A DNA stretch of 64,000 bases from the NCBI GenBank assembly GCA_963811585.1, contig CAWERR010000008.1, positions 434,001 to 498,000 on the forward strand, read 5' to 3'. Both the position numbers and the translations under genes were made by a program. Below, in pieces: positions 11,332-23,806 of the stretch. The first letter of the stretch is position 1. Every line of letters starts with the position of its first letter. A model generated the notes under the pieces. The model was not told the origin of the DNA, ran no database searches, and saw only the letters and a list, made by a program, of their open reading frames with translations. The DNA comes from JACDHG01 sp963811585 (GTDB lineage Bacteria > Actinomycetota > Actinomycetes > Propionibacteriales > Nocardioidaceae).

Positions 11332-11361
11332 TTCGACAGCAGTCGGCCCATGGGGTAAACT
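11332..11361 (+). promoter_or_regulatory. candidate rpoB promoter
   Basis: TTCGAC (11332-11337), 18 bases, TAAACT (11356-11361), about 100 bases before the rpoB start. The -10 matches the actinobacterial consensus; the -35 is weak. The rest of the 11184-11459 gap shows nothing else I can support. Confidence 0.35.
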
Positions 11362-11459
11362 GCTTCTTTGCGCTGCCTTCCGCTCACCTTCGACCCGGTC
11401 TCGGGTGGCCTCTGGCATGCGCCTACAGTTGTGTCCGCGAGCCTTCGGAAGGACCACTC

Positions 11460-14400
11460 TTGGCCGCCTCGCGCAACGCCAGGTAACAACAGTTCATCTA
11501 GCCGTGACCAGCAGCGGAGTCGACACCGGTCGCGTGTCGTTCGCCAAGATCGCAGAACCCATCGAGGTTCCCGATCTGCTGGCCCTCCAAGCCGACAGCT
11601 TCGACTGGCTCATCGGCAGCGAGCGATGGCAGAGCCAGGCTCGAGCAGGACCCGACCTCGAGGGACGCGAAGGCGTCTCCAGGAGGTCGGGTCTCGAGGA
11701 GATCTTCGAGGAGATCTCCCCGATCGAGGACTTCTCGGGCACGATGAGCCTGTCGTTCCGCGATCACCGCTTCGAGCCAGCCCAAGAACACCGTCGAGGA
11801 GTGCAAGGAGCGCGACTTCACGTACGCCGCGCCGCTCTTCGTCACCGCCGAGTTCATGAACAACGAGACCGGCGAGATCAAGAGCCAGACCGTGTTCATG
11901 GGTGACTTCCCGCTGATGACCGACAAGGGCACGTTCATCGTCAACGGCACCGAGCGTGTCGTCGTCTCCCAGCTCGTCCGCTCGCCGGGCGTCTACTTCG
12001 AGCGCAGCATCGACAAGACCTCCGACAAGGACATCTTCACGCGCGAAGATGATCCCGTCCCGCGGTGCCTGGCTGGAGTTCGAGATCGACAAGCGCGACA
12101 TGGTCGGGGTCCGCCTCGACCGCAAGCGCAAGCAGAACGTCACCGTGCTGCTCAAGGCGCTCGGCTGGACCGAGGCGCAGATCCTCGAGGAGTTCGGCGA
12201 GTTCGAGTCGATCCGGCTCACCCTGGAGAAGGACCACACGTCCGGTCAGGACGACGCGCTTGCTCGACATCTACCGCAAGCTGCGTCCCGGCGAACCGCC
12301 GACGCGCGAGGCCGCGCAGACGCTGCTCGAGAACTACTACTTCAACCCGAAGCGCTACGACCTCGCCAAGGTCGGCCGCTACAAGATCAACAAGAAGCTC
12401 GGCCAGGACGAGGCGTTCGACCAGCAGACGCTGACCGATGGACGACATCGTCGCCGCGATCCGCTACATCGTCGCGCTGCACGACGGCCGCGAAGAGATG
12501 AACTCGCCGCGTGGACAGGTCGTCGTCGAGTAGGACGACATCGACCACTTCGGCAACCGCCGTCTGCGCACGGTCGGTGAGCTCATCCAGAACCAGCTCC
12601 GCACGGGCCTTGCCCGGATGGAGCGGGTTGTCCGCGAGCGGATGACGACCCAGGACGTCGAGGCGATCACGCCGCAGACCCTGATCAACATCCGCCCGGT
12701 CGTCGCGGCGCTGAAGGAGTTCTTCGGCACGTCGCAGCTGAGCCAGTTCATGGACCAGATCAACCCCCTCGCGGGTCTGACGCACAAGCGCCGACTGTCG
12801 GCGCTCGGACCTGGTGGCCTGTCGCGAGAGCGCGCAGGCTTCGAGGTCCGCGACGTGCACCCGTCTCGCACTACGGCCGGATGTGCCCGATCGAAACTCC
12901 CGAAGGTCCCAACATCGGGTTGATCGGCTCTTTGTCGACATTCGGGCGCGTCAACGCGTTCGGGTTCGTCGAGACGCCCTACCGCAAGGTCGTCAAGGGC
13001 GTCGGTCACCGACCAGATCGACTACCTGACTGCCGACGAGGAAGACCGCGTCGTCATCGCCCAGGCCAACGCGCCTCTTACCTCGAAGTTCCTGTTCGAG
13101 GAGGAGCGGGTGCTGGTGCGCACGCGCCGCGGTGAGGTCGACTACGTGCCAGGCAGCGCCGTCGACTACATGGACGTCTCGCCACGCCAGATGGTGTCGG
13201 TCGCGACCGCCCTGATCCCCTTCCTCGAGCACGACGACGCCAACCGGGCGCTCATGGGCTCCAACATGCAGCGTCAGGCCGTCCCGCTCATCCGTGCCGA
13301 GGCGCCGCTCGTCGGTACCGGCATGGAGTACCGCGCCGCCGTCGACGCCGGAGACGTCCTGGTCGCCAAGGCGGCCGGTGTCGTCACCGAGGTCTCGGCC
13401 GACTCGGTCGAGGTCATGGAGGACGACGGTCGCTACGAGACCTATCGGCTCGCCAAGTTCCGCCGCTCCAACCAAGGCACCTGCGTCAACCAGCGACCCA
13501 CCGTGGCCGAGGGCGACCGGGTCGAGGTTGGCAGGCCGATCGCCGACGGGCCGAGCACCGACAAGGCCGAGATGGCCCTCGGGCGCAACCTGTTGGTCGC
13601 CTACATGCCGTGGGAAGGCCACAACTACGAAGACGCGATCATCCTCAGCCAGCGACTGGTGCAGGAAGACGTCCTCACCTCGATCCACATCGAGGAGCAC
13701 GAGGTCGACGCCCGCGACACCAAGCTTGGCCCTGAGGAGATCACCCGGGACATCCCGAACGTCTCCGACGAGATGCTTGCCGACCTCGACGAGCGAGGCA
13801 TCATCCGGATCGGGGCCGAAGTTGTCCCAGGCGACATCCTGGTCGGCAAGGTCACGCCCAAGGGTGAGACCGAGCTGACCCCCGAGGAGCGTCTGCTCCG
13901 GGCGATCTTCGGTGAGAAGGCGCGCGAGGTGCGCGACACTTCGCTGAAGGTCAAGCACGGCGAGAGCGGCATCGTCATCGGTGTCCGCGTCTTCGATCGT
14001 GAAGAAGACGACGAGCTGCCCCCCGGCGTCAACCAGCTCATCCGCGTCTACGTCGCGCAGAAGCGCAAGATCTCCGACGGCGACAAGCTCGCCGGCCGCC
14101 ACGGCAACAAGGGCGTCATCTCGAAGATCCTGCCGGCTGAGGACATGCCGTTCCTCGAGGACGGCACCGCCGTCGACATCATCCTCAACCCGCTCGGTGT
14201 GCCAGGCCGGATGAACATCGGCCAGGTGCTGGAGGCTCACCTCGGGTGGGTTGCCAAGAACGGCTGGGAGGTCGAAGGCAATGCTGCCGACTGGCAGAAG
14301 CGCCTCGGCGAGATCGGTCTGAGCAAGGCGCCGCCGAACACCAACGTCGCCACACCGGTGTTCGACGGTGCACGCGAGGACGAGATCTCCGGACTGCTCG

Positions 14401-14973
14401 CCTCCACCCGCCCCAACCGCGATGGAGACCGGCTGGTCGGCGGCGACGGCAAGGCCAAGCTGTATCGACGGACGCACCGGCGAGCCCTTCCCGGCACCTG
14501 TCTCCGTCGGCTACACCTACATCATCAAGCTCAACCACCTGGTCGATGACAAGATCCACGCACGCTCGACGGGGCCGTACTCGATGATCACCCAGCAGCC
14601 ACTCGGTGGTAAGGCCCAGTTCGGTGGTCAGCGTTTCGGCGAGATGGAGGTGTGGGCGCTCGAGGCCTACGGCGCTGCCTACGCGCTGCAGGAGCTGCTC
14701 ACCATCAAGTCCGATGACATCCTCGGCCGCGTGAAGGTCTACGAAGCCATCGTCAAGGGCGAGAACATCCCCGAGCCGGGCATCCCCGAGTCGTTCAAGG
14801 TGCTCGTCAAGGAGATGCAGTCGCTGTGCCTCAACGTCGAGGTGCTGTCCAGCGACGGCGTCGCCATGGACATGCGCGACACCGACGAGGACGTCTTCCG
14901 TGCGGCTGAGGAGCTGGGAATCGACCTGGCTCGCCGGCCAAATGAGGGTGTCAGTTCGGTCGAAGAAGTCTGA
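11460..14973 (+). CDS. rpoB: RNA polymerase beta subunit (frameshifted, one in-frame TAG)
   Basis: Catalytic beta subunit of RNA polymerase. I place the start at TTG 11460: it is preceded by GGAAGGA (11447-11453) and reads LAASRNA, the conserved actinobacterial N-terminus, before a lost base near 11483 shifts into the frame of VSFAKIAEPIEVPDLLALQ. The rifampicin cluster is GTSQLSQFMDQINPLAG, then THKRRLSALGPGG, near 12728-12813; it has Ile where E. coli has Asn518. Later landmarks are MCPIETPEGPNIGLIGS, GRHGNKGVISKI and GGKAQFGGQRFGEMEVWALE. Breaks near 11778, 12045, 12260, 12438, 12870, 13005, 13080 and 14465, plus a TAG at 12531-12533 just before DDIDHFGNRR. An essential gene cannot carry these, so they are sequence errors. 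Ends SSVEEV. Confidence 0.95.
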
Positions 14974-15129
14974 TGGGCGCGCCTGCGTGCCGATCAGGCT
15001 TCTGAGTGGGCCGAAGCGAACTTGTTCGCGAGGCAGACCAGGGTCACCACGACCCCGCCCACAGCGAGAACCAAGACAGACGGTCTAACAACAGCATCAC
15101 CCGCAGCAACATAAGACGAAGGAACAGTC

Positions 15130-19014
<3,885 letters not shown>

Positions 19015-19043
19015 CGCGAGCGGTTCAAGCACACAGCTGACGA

Positions 19044-19078
19044 GAGGCGGCCACCCCGACTGGTCGTGGCCCGCCTTT
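19044..19078 (+). terminator. intrinsic terminator after rpoC
   Basis: AGGCGGCCAC pairs with GTGGCCCGCCT (one bulge), loop about 11 bases, followed by TTTCG. It lies 30 bases after the rpoC stop. Confidence 0.65.
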
Positions 19079-19122
19079 CGCTGTGTCTGATCGCGACGTG
19101 CGCAGTGCAGAGGATTCATGCC

Positions 19123-20270
19123 GTGACGGATGACGCTGCGGTCGCTGAGACCCCGCGACCCCGAGAAGCCGCTGCGCCCGATCGATTCCGCAGCGCAGCC
19201 GCCGCGGCGGACGCGCTGGCTCCCCGGGGCGAACCGCGACCTCCTGCCGACGCCCTGCGCGGGCTTGTCGACGCGGCGGCCGACGAGACTGACCTCGAGA
19301 TGGGACAGGTACGGCGACGGGGGGCCGGTCGCGGCGGTCGAGCAGGAGGTTGCCGAGCTGCTCGGTAAGCCGGCTGCCGCGATGTTCCCGAGCGGCACGA
19401 TGGCGCAGCAGTGCATGCTCCGGGTGTGGAGCAGACCGCGCCGGTTCACGACGGGTGGCGATGCCGGCGCAGTCGCATCTGCTGCATCACGAGCTCGACG
19501 GCCCGCGGCTTCTGCACGGATTCCAGTTCGAGCTGCTGAGCGACGGACCTCGAGTCCCGACGGTTGCTGACGTCGACGCAACATCCCGGGCAAGCTCGGT
19601 GCCTGCCTGCTGGAGCTCCCGCTTCGCGATGCCGGCTACCTGCTGCCGACGTGGGACGAGCTGACCGCGTTCTCGACGGCCTGCCGCGAGGGGCGTCGCG
19701 CTGCACTTCGACGGCGCCCGGGTCTGGGAGTCGGCGCCGTACCTCGGTCACTCGCTGGCCGAGATCGCCGACCTGGCTGACTCTGTCTACGTCTCGTTCT
19801 ACAAGGGTTTGCGCGGGCTTGCGGGTGCCGCCCTTGCTGGGCCAACGGACGCCATCGACGAGGCGCTCCAGTGGCGGCAGCGCATGGGCGGCACGGTGTT
19901 CACGATGCTGCCCTATGCCGTCGCTGCGCTGCGTGGCCTGCGCGACGAGCTGCCACAGATGCCGGCGTACCACGATCGAGCGGTCGCTTTGGCCACCGCA
20001 TTCCAGGCGGCGGGGATTGAGGTGTTCCCGCAGCCGCCGCATACGAACGCCTTTCGGATCCTGGTGGACGACGACCACGACGCGATCATCGACCGTCTGA
20101 CCAAGTTCATGGAGACGGACGGAATTTCGGTGAGTCCCCCTTGGGGGCACTCCGACGTGCCTGGTTGGTCGTGGACCGAGTTCACCGTCGGGCCGGCGAC
20201 GCTCGAGTGGTCGATCGAGGAGGCCGTCGAGGTTCTGTCGAGGGCCCTCGGTCGAGGAGACGCTTCCTAG
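19123..20270 (+). CDS. PLP-dependent threonine-aldolase/beta-eliminating-lyase family enzyme (frameshifted)
   Basis: Fold-type I PLP enzyme of the low-specificity threonine aldolase family (PF01212 type). It would cleave beta-hydroxy amino acids to glycine and an aldehyde; the substrate is not shown by the sequence. Seen: MDRYGDGGPVAAVEQEVAEL-type N-terminal region, FPSGTMAQQCMLRVW, LHFDGARVWESAPYLG (cofactor-binding Asp), and VYVSFYKGLRGLAG with the Schiff-base Lys. From about 19809 the frame is clean to the stop. Before that there are breaks near 19205, 19250, 19310, 19440, 19580 and 19690. GTG 19123 is the best start but the N-terminus is uncertain. Monocistronic-looking, after the rpoC terminator. 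Confidence 0.72.
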
Positions 20271-20297
20271 ACCTTCCCGGCCGCTACCCTCATCGCC

Positions 20298-21449
20298 ATG
20301 AGCTACCCGCAGGGGCATGCAGACCCTCTTTTCGAGTCCTTGAACCCTCTCGTCAAACGGGGTTCCTTGAGCCCTGCACAGGCCGACGAGGTCTACCGCG
20401 CTGTCAGCGATGGACGCCGAGAAACCGGCACGCCGGCCAAGGAAACGGTCGCCACCGGCTGGCATCGGCCGCGACTGCTGGCCGCTGTGTGCGTCTTGGG
20501 CGTCGGCCTGATGTTCGCCGCTGTGTGGATGGCCTCGATCACGGCCGACGGGGGAGGCGCAGGTGCGGGCGGTGCTTCCGACGACTTCAACTGGAAGTCG
20601 TTCGTCGTCATGGGGGTCGTCAGCGTGCTGCTCGCGGCGGCAGCAGCCGCGAGCTATGTCCTGCTTGCAGCCAGTACGACGGCCAGACTGGTCACGTCGG
20701 TGCTCGCGGCCATCGCGTTGCTGTCTCTGGTCGTGACCGTCGTCTCGACATGGGACGCTGATGCTCTCGTCTACCTGGGCGGCCTCGCGCTTCTGCTCGG
20801 CGGTGTTGGCGGGTACTGGTTCGTGCGCGGAGAGGCGCTGATCGGCGTCGCCATCCTCGGCGGGGTCGTGCTGCTGGGACAGCTGCTCTCGGACACGATC
20901 GACGGCTCCGACCCCGGCTCCGGCACGGTCTTGACGGTGGGCATGATCTTTCTCGCCTACGGTCTCGTTGTCGCGGCCGCGGGGTGGCGATTCTCCTGTC
21001 GGACAGTGGCGGCGATGCTCGGACTCGGTCTCGCGCTCGTGGCGATGTGGCTGACCGTGGTGGTCATCGGGCTTAGCGCGGTCTACCTGGGCATCAGTGC
21101 GGAGTTCGGCGCCGGACCGCAGAGTGGCGGTCGCGACGACGTCCGCACCGATGCGCGCATTGCCATGGTGCTCGGGCTCCTCGTGGCCGTCGGCCTCGTC
21201 CTCGCGTACGTCTACACGACGTACCCGGGCTATCTCGTGCTTGCGTTCCTGGGCGCGGCCTTGCTGCCGAGTACGACAGCCGGAGTCACCATGTCGGAGC
21301 ATCCGATTCGATGGGCTACCGCGTTCGCCGTGATCGGTGCTGCCGCGGCAGCGGTCCCGCTCGCCATGTTCCTGCGCGCCGCTCGACCTCAGCCGTCGTA
21401 CCCACCGCATCCAGGCCCGCCTCCACCCGGCTATCCGCAGCACGGGTAG
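20298..21449 (+). CDS. multi-pass membrane protein, DUF2157-like
   Basis: Unbroken 383-residue protein. N-terminal cytoplasmic part LNPLVKRGSLSPAQADEVYR resembles the helical start of DUF2157-type membrane proteins; then about ten hydrophobic spans (for example LLAAVCVLGVGLMFAAVWM, VLGLLVAVGLVLAYVYTTY) and a short cytoplasmic Pro-rich tail (PSYPPHPGPPPPGYPQHG). No catalytic or transport motif is visible, so the role is unknown. ATG at 20298 is 27 bases after the aldolase-like gene. The NUDIX gene follows 9 bases later and may be cotranscribed. Confidence 0.6.
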   Translation: MSYPQGHADPLFESLNPLVKRGSLSPAQADEVYRAVSDGRRETGTPAKETVATGWHRPRLLAAVCVLGVGLMFAAVWMASITADGGGAGAGGASDDFNWKSFVVMGVVSVLLAAAAAASYVLLAASTTARLVTSVLAAIALLSLVVTVVSTWDADALVYLGGLALLLGGVGGYWFVRGEALIGVAILGGVVLLGQLLSDTIDGSDPGSGTVLTVGMIFLAYGLVVAAAGWRFSCRTVAAMLGLGLALVAMWLTVVVIGLSAVYLGISAEFGAGPQSGGRDDVRTDARIAMVLGLLVAVGLVLAYVYTTYPGYLVLAFLGAALLPSTTAGVTMSEHPIRWATAFAVIGAAAAAVPLAMFLRAARPQPSYPPHPGPPPPGYPQHG

Positions 21450-21458
21450 GGCGCCTCC

Positions 21459-21917
21459 TTGAGCGAAACCGCGGTCCCGCACCAGCGGCTGGCCGCTCGT
21501 GCTGTGATTCGCCGCGGTGGTCAGGTGCTGCTCGCGCGCATCTCCGGTGCCGGATACGGCACGGCCGGCACGTGGACGCTTCCTGGTGGCGGGGTCGACC
21601 ACGGTGAGCATCCGGAGGTGTCGCTTCGACGCGAAGTGCTCGAGGAGACAGGTCTCGACATCGACGTTGGGCAGATCCTCGGCGTCTACTCCCGGCGGTT
21701 CACCGGGCTTTCGCCCCTCGGGGTGCTGGAGGACTTCCACGGCATCCACCTGGTGTACGCCGCGACCATCACCTCAGCCAGCGACGCCCCACGGGTGATC
21801 GAGGTCGATGGCACCACCGACGATGTCGCCTGGATGGAGCTCGACGACATCAGGCAAGGACAACACGTCGAGATCTCTGACGTGGTGCGGTTTGCGCTGG
21901 ATCTCGAGAGCCAGTGA
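21459..21917 (+). CDS. NUDIX hydrolase
   Basis: 152-residue NUDIX pyrophosphohydrolase. The NUDIX box is complete: GGGVDHGEHPEVSLRREVLE followed by ETGL matches GX5EX7REUXEEXGU, residues about 43-66, supplying the Mg-binding glutamates. Flanking strands WTLPGG and RVIEVDGTTDDVAWMELDDI are typical. Substrate (nucleotide sugar, oxidised nucleotide or other diphosphate) cannot be told. Start is TTG at 21459; no better ATG exists in frame. It lies directly after the membrane protein gene. Confidence 0.8.
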   Translation: MSETAVPHQRLAARAVIRRGGQVLLARISGAGYGTAGTWTLPGGGVDHGEHPEVSLRREVLEETGLDIDVGQILGVYSRRFTGLSPLGVLEDFHGIHLVYAATITSASDAPRVIEVDGTTDDVAWMELDDIRQGQHVEISDVVRFALDLESQ

Positions 21918-21951
21918 CACTCGCTCAGCCGCTCGACCACTGCCTCTGCTC

Positions 21952-21979
21952 TTGAATCATTCTCGGAGACCAGTAATGT
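21952..21979 (+). promoter_or_regulatory. leaderless-type promoter
   Basis: TTGAAT (21952-21957), 16-base spacer, TAATGT (21974-21979). The ATG at 21987 lies only 7 bases after the -10, so transcription would start at or next to the start codon. No ribosome-binding site is visible. Confidence 0.5.
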
Positions 21980-21986
21980 TGATTAC

Positions 21987-22505
21987 ATGATTACTTCGTC
22001 AGACCATCAGACCGTCAGCGCCTGGTTCGCCGGCCGGCTTCCCGATGCCTGGACCGCGCGGGCGCCGTCGATCACCGTCGACCGCGAGGAGATCACGGTG
22101 GTCGTCGAGGTCGACCCAGTGACGCTCGGTGATGATGCCGGGGATGCTGAGCGCGCAGAGGCTGACTCGGGCCGGATCTCCGGTTGGCGCGAGCAGACGC
22201 GGGATGAGCGAATCGGCATTGCCCGCGAGGCAGAGGCGCGCTTCGAGCGAAAGGTGTCCTGGGGAGTGACGATCGGCGATCGTTCGGCACTGTTCACCCA
22301 CCTGGCCGTTCCGGTGATGACGCGGCTGCGTCAGCCCCAACGCCAGGTCCTCGACACCCTCGTCGAGTCGGGCGTCGCCCGGTCCCGGGCAGACGCCCTG
22401 AGCTGGTGCGTCCGGCTCGTCGGTCAGCACAGTGAGGAGTGGCTGAGCGAGCTGCGCGGCGCGATGGAGAAGGTCGAGGCTGTCCGCGAGCGCGGCCCTG
22501 CCTGA
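21987..22505 (+). CDS. conserved actinobacterial protein of unknown function
   Basis: 172 residues, soluble, no signal peptide or membrane span. N-terminal half is acidic with VDREEITVVVEVDPVTLG; C-terminal half is helical with RQPQRQVLDTLVESGVARSR, then ADALSWCVRLVGQHSEEWL, a pattern reminiscent of ribbon-helix-helix style segments (VDTLVxxGVARSRADAL), but not enough to call DNA binding. I do not recognise a named family. Monocistronic, with its own leaderless-type promoter, between the NUDIX gene and the str operon. Confidence 0.6.
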   Translation: MITSSDHQTVSAWFAGRLPDAWTARAPSITVDREEITVVVEVDPVTLGDDAGDAERAEADSGRISGWREQTRDERIGIAREAEARFERKVSWGVTIGDRSALFTHLAVPVMTRLRQPQRQVLDTLVESGVARSRADALSWCVRLVGQHSEEWLSELRGAMEKVEAVRERGPA

Positions 22506-22604
22506 CGCGGTCGGTGTCACCTCGGTCGTCGACGGCTGCAACGACCCTCGCACGCCGCAGGAACAGCCCACCTGCACGCTCCCTGGCGCCCGCCTGCGGT
22601 CGTT

Positions 22605-22633
22605 TTGACCCTGCCCGCGGCAGCCGGTAATCT
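22605..22633 (+). promoter_or_regulatory. str operon (rpsL) promoter
   Basis: TTGACC (22605-22610), spacer exactly 17, TAATCT (22628-22633). This is the best vegetative-type promoter in the window and would give a leader of about 200 bases before rpsL. Confidence 0.65.
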
Positions 22634-22644
22634 TGAACACTGTG

Positions 22645-22687
22645 CCTGGGCGATCCAGGTCCTCTCGTGTGCCCCTCAAGCCACGAG
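22645..22687 (+). promoter_or_regulatory. structured 5' leader of rpsL
   Basis: Two hairpins follow the promoter: CCTGG/CCAGG (22645-22649 with 22655-22659, loop 5) and CTCGTG/CACGAG (22664-22669 with 22682-22687, loop 12). The remaining leader to 22839 shows no further strong element. The role is unknown; folding was judged by eye. Confidence 0.35.
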
Positions 22688-22839
22688 GTCTGTGCATGAC
22701 CATCACCACTGCTAGGCGGTTGTCCGGCAACGGGTGACCGACGTGAGGGCGACACGCCCGAGTGCGGGGGTCGCGACGCAGGCGCCCCACAGCGCAGAAC
22801 CCACTGCACAGTGCAGCCGACAGGAAAGAGAACTACGCG

Positions 22840-23214
22840 GTGCCCACCATCCAACAGCTCGTCCGCAAGGGCCGCCAGGACAAGGTGTCGAAGACGAAGA
22901 CGCCCGCCCTGAAGGGATCTCCTCAGCGACGCGGCGTGTGCACACGCGTTTACACGACCACGCCGAAGAAGCCGAACTCTGCCCTCCGCAAAGTCGCCAG
23001 GGTGCGCTTGACCAGCGGCATCGAGGTCACGGCATACATCCCTGGCGTGGGTCACAACCTGCAGGAGCACTCGATTGTGCTGGTGCGTGGTGGTCGCGTG
23101 AAGGACCTCCCCGGTGTGCGCTACAAGATCATTCGCGGCTCACTCGACACCCAGGGTGTCAAGAACCGTAAGCAGGCTCGTAGCCGTTACGGCGCGAAGA
23201 AGGAGAAGAGCTAA
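22840..23214 (+). CDS. rpsL: 30S ribosomal protein S12
   Basis: Decoding-centre protein of the 30S subunit, 124 residues. GTG at 22840 with AGGAAAGAG upstream gives PTIQQLVRKGRQDKVSKTKT. The streptomycin-site loops TTPKKPNSALRKVARVRL (Lys43 equivalent) and GGRVKDLPGVRY (Lys88 equivalent) are wild type, predicting sensitivity. One conserved loop reads PGVGHNLQEH, with Val where many orthologues have Glu. First gene of the str operon; the stop overlaps the rpsG start (TAATG). Confidence 0.97.
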   Translation: MPTIQQLVRKGRQDKVSKTKTPALKGSPQRRGVCTRVYTTTPKKPNSALRKVARVRLTSGIEVTAYIPGVGHNLQEHSIVLVRGGRVKDLPGVRYKIIRGSLDTQGVKNRKQARSRYGAKKEKS

Positions 23215-23684
23215 TGCCTCGCAAGGGCCCGGCCCCGAAGCGTCCGGTCGAGATCGATCCGGTCTACGGCAGCCAGCTGGTGACCCAGCTGATTAACAAG
23301 GTGCTCGTCGACGGCAAGAAGCAGGTTGCCGAGCGCATCGTGCATACCGCACTCGAGGGCTGCCGCGAGAAGACCGCGACCGACCCCGTGCTGACGCTCA
23401 AGCGTGCGCTCGACAACGTCAAGCCGACCCTCGAGGTGCGCAGCCGCCGAGTCGGCGGCGCCACCTACCAGGTGCCAGTCGAAGTCCGCGCCAGCCGCTC
23501 CACCACCCTCGCGCTGCGCTGGCTCGTCCAGTACTCACAGGCCCGCCGCGAGAAGACCATGTCCGAGCGTCTGATGAACGAACTGCTGGATGCGTCGAAC
23601 GGTCTCGGAGCAGCAGTCAAGAGACGCGAGGACACGCACAAGATGGCCGAGTCGAACAAGGCCTTCGCGCATTACCGCTGGTGA
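23214..23684 (+). CDS. rpsG: 30S ribosomal protein S7
   Basis: 16S-rRNA-binding assembly protein of the 30S head, 156 residues, normal bacterial length. Opens MPRKGPAPKRPVEIDPVYGS; VRSRRVGGATYQVPVEVR is the rRNA-binding beta-arm and the C-terminal helix ends ESNKAFAHYRW. ATG at 23214 overlaps the rpsL stop, consistent with translational coupling. 122 bases follow before fusA, with only a weak promoter-like pair (TTGCAT near 23758, TAGACC near 23783). Confidence 0.97.
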   Translation: MPRKGPAPKRPVEIDPVYGSQLVTQLINKVLVDGKKQVAERIVHTALEGCREKTATDPVLTLKRALDNVKPTLEVRSRRVGGATYQVPVEVRASRSTTLALRWLVQYSQARREKTMSERLMNELLDASNGLGAAVKRREDTHKMAESNKAFAHYRW

Positions 23685-23806
23685 CAATCCGATGCCGAGG
23701 CGTCCACTGACCCCAGCGTCCCCACAGAGCTGTATGCCAGCTAAGGCGTCTCGCATTTTGCATCGTTGTCTCCACCCACCCATAGACCGTTAGGGAATCG
23801 TCCACC

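Noticed and set aside
12993..14477. Long minus-strand open frame across rpoB
   Set aside because: Antisense shadow typical of high-GC coding sequence; its composition is biased and the plus strand is clearly rpoB. The same holds for long antisense frames in fusA, rplB, rpsC and secY.
22506..22839. Small gene or riboswitch ahead of rpsL
   Set aside because: Only a promoter and two simple hairpins are supported; no conserved riboswitch core or coding signal was seen.
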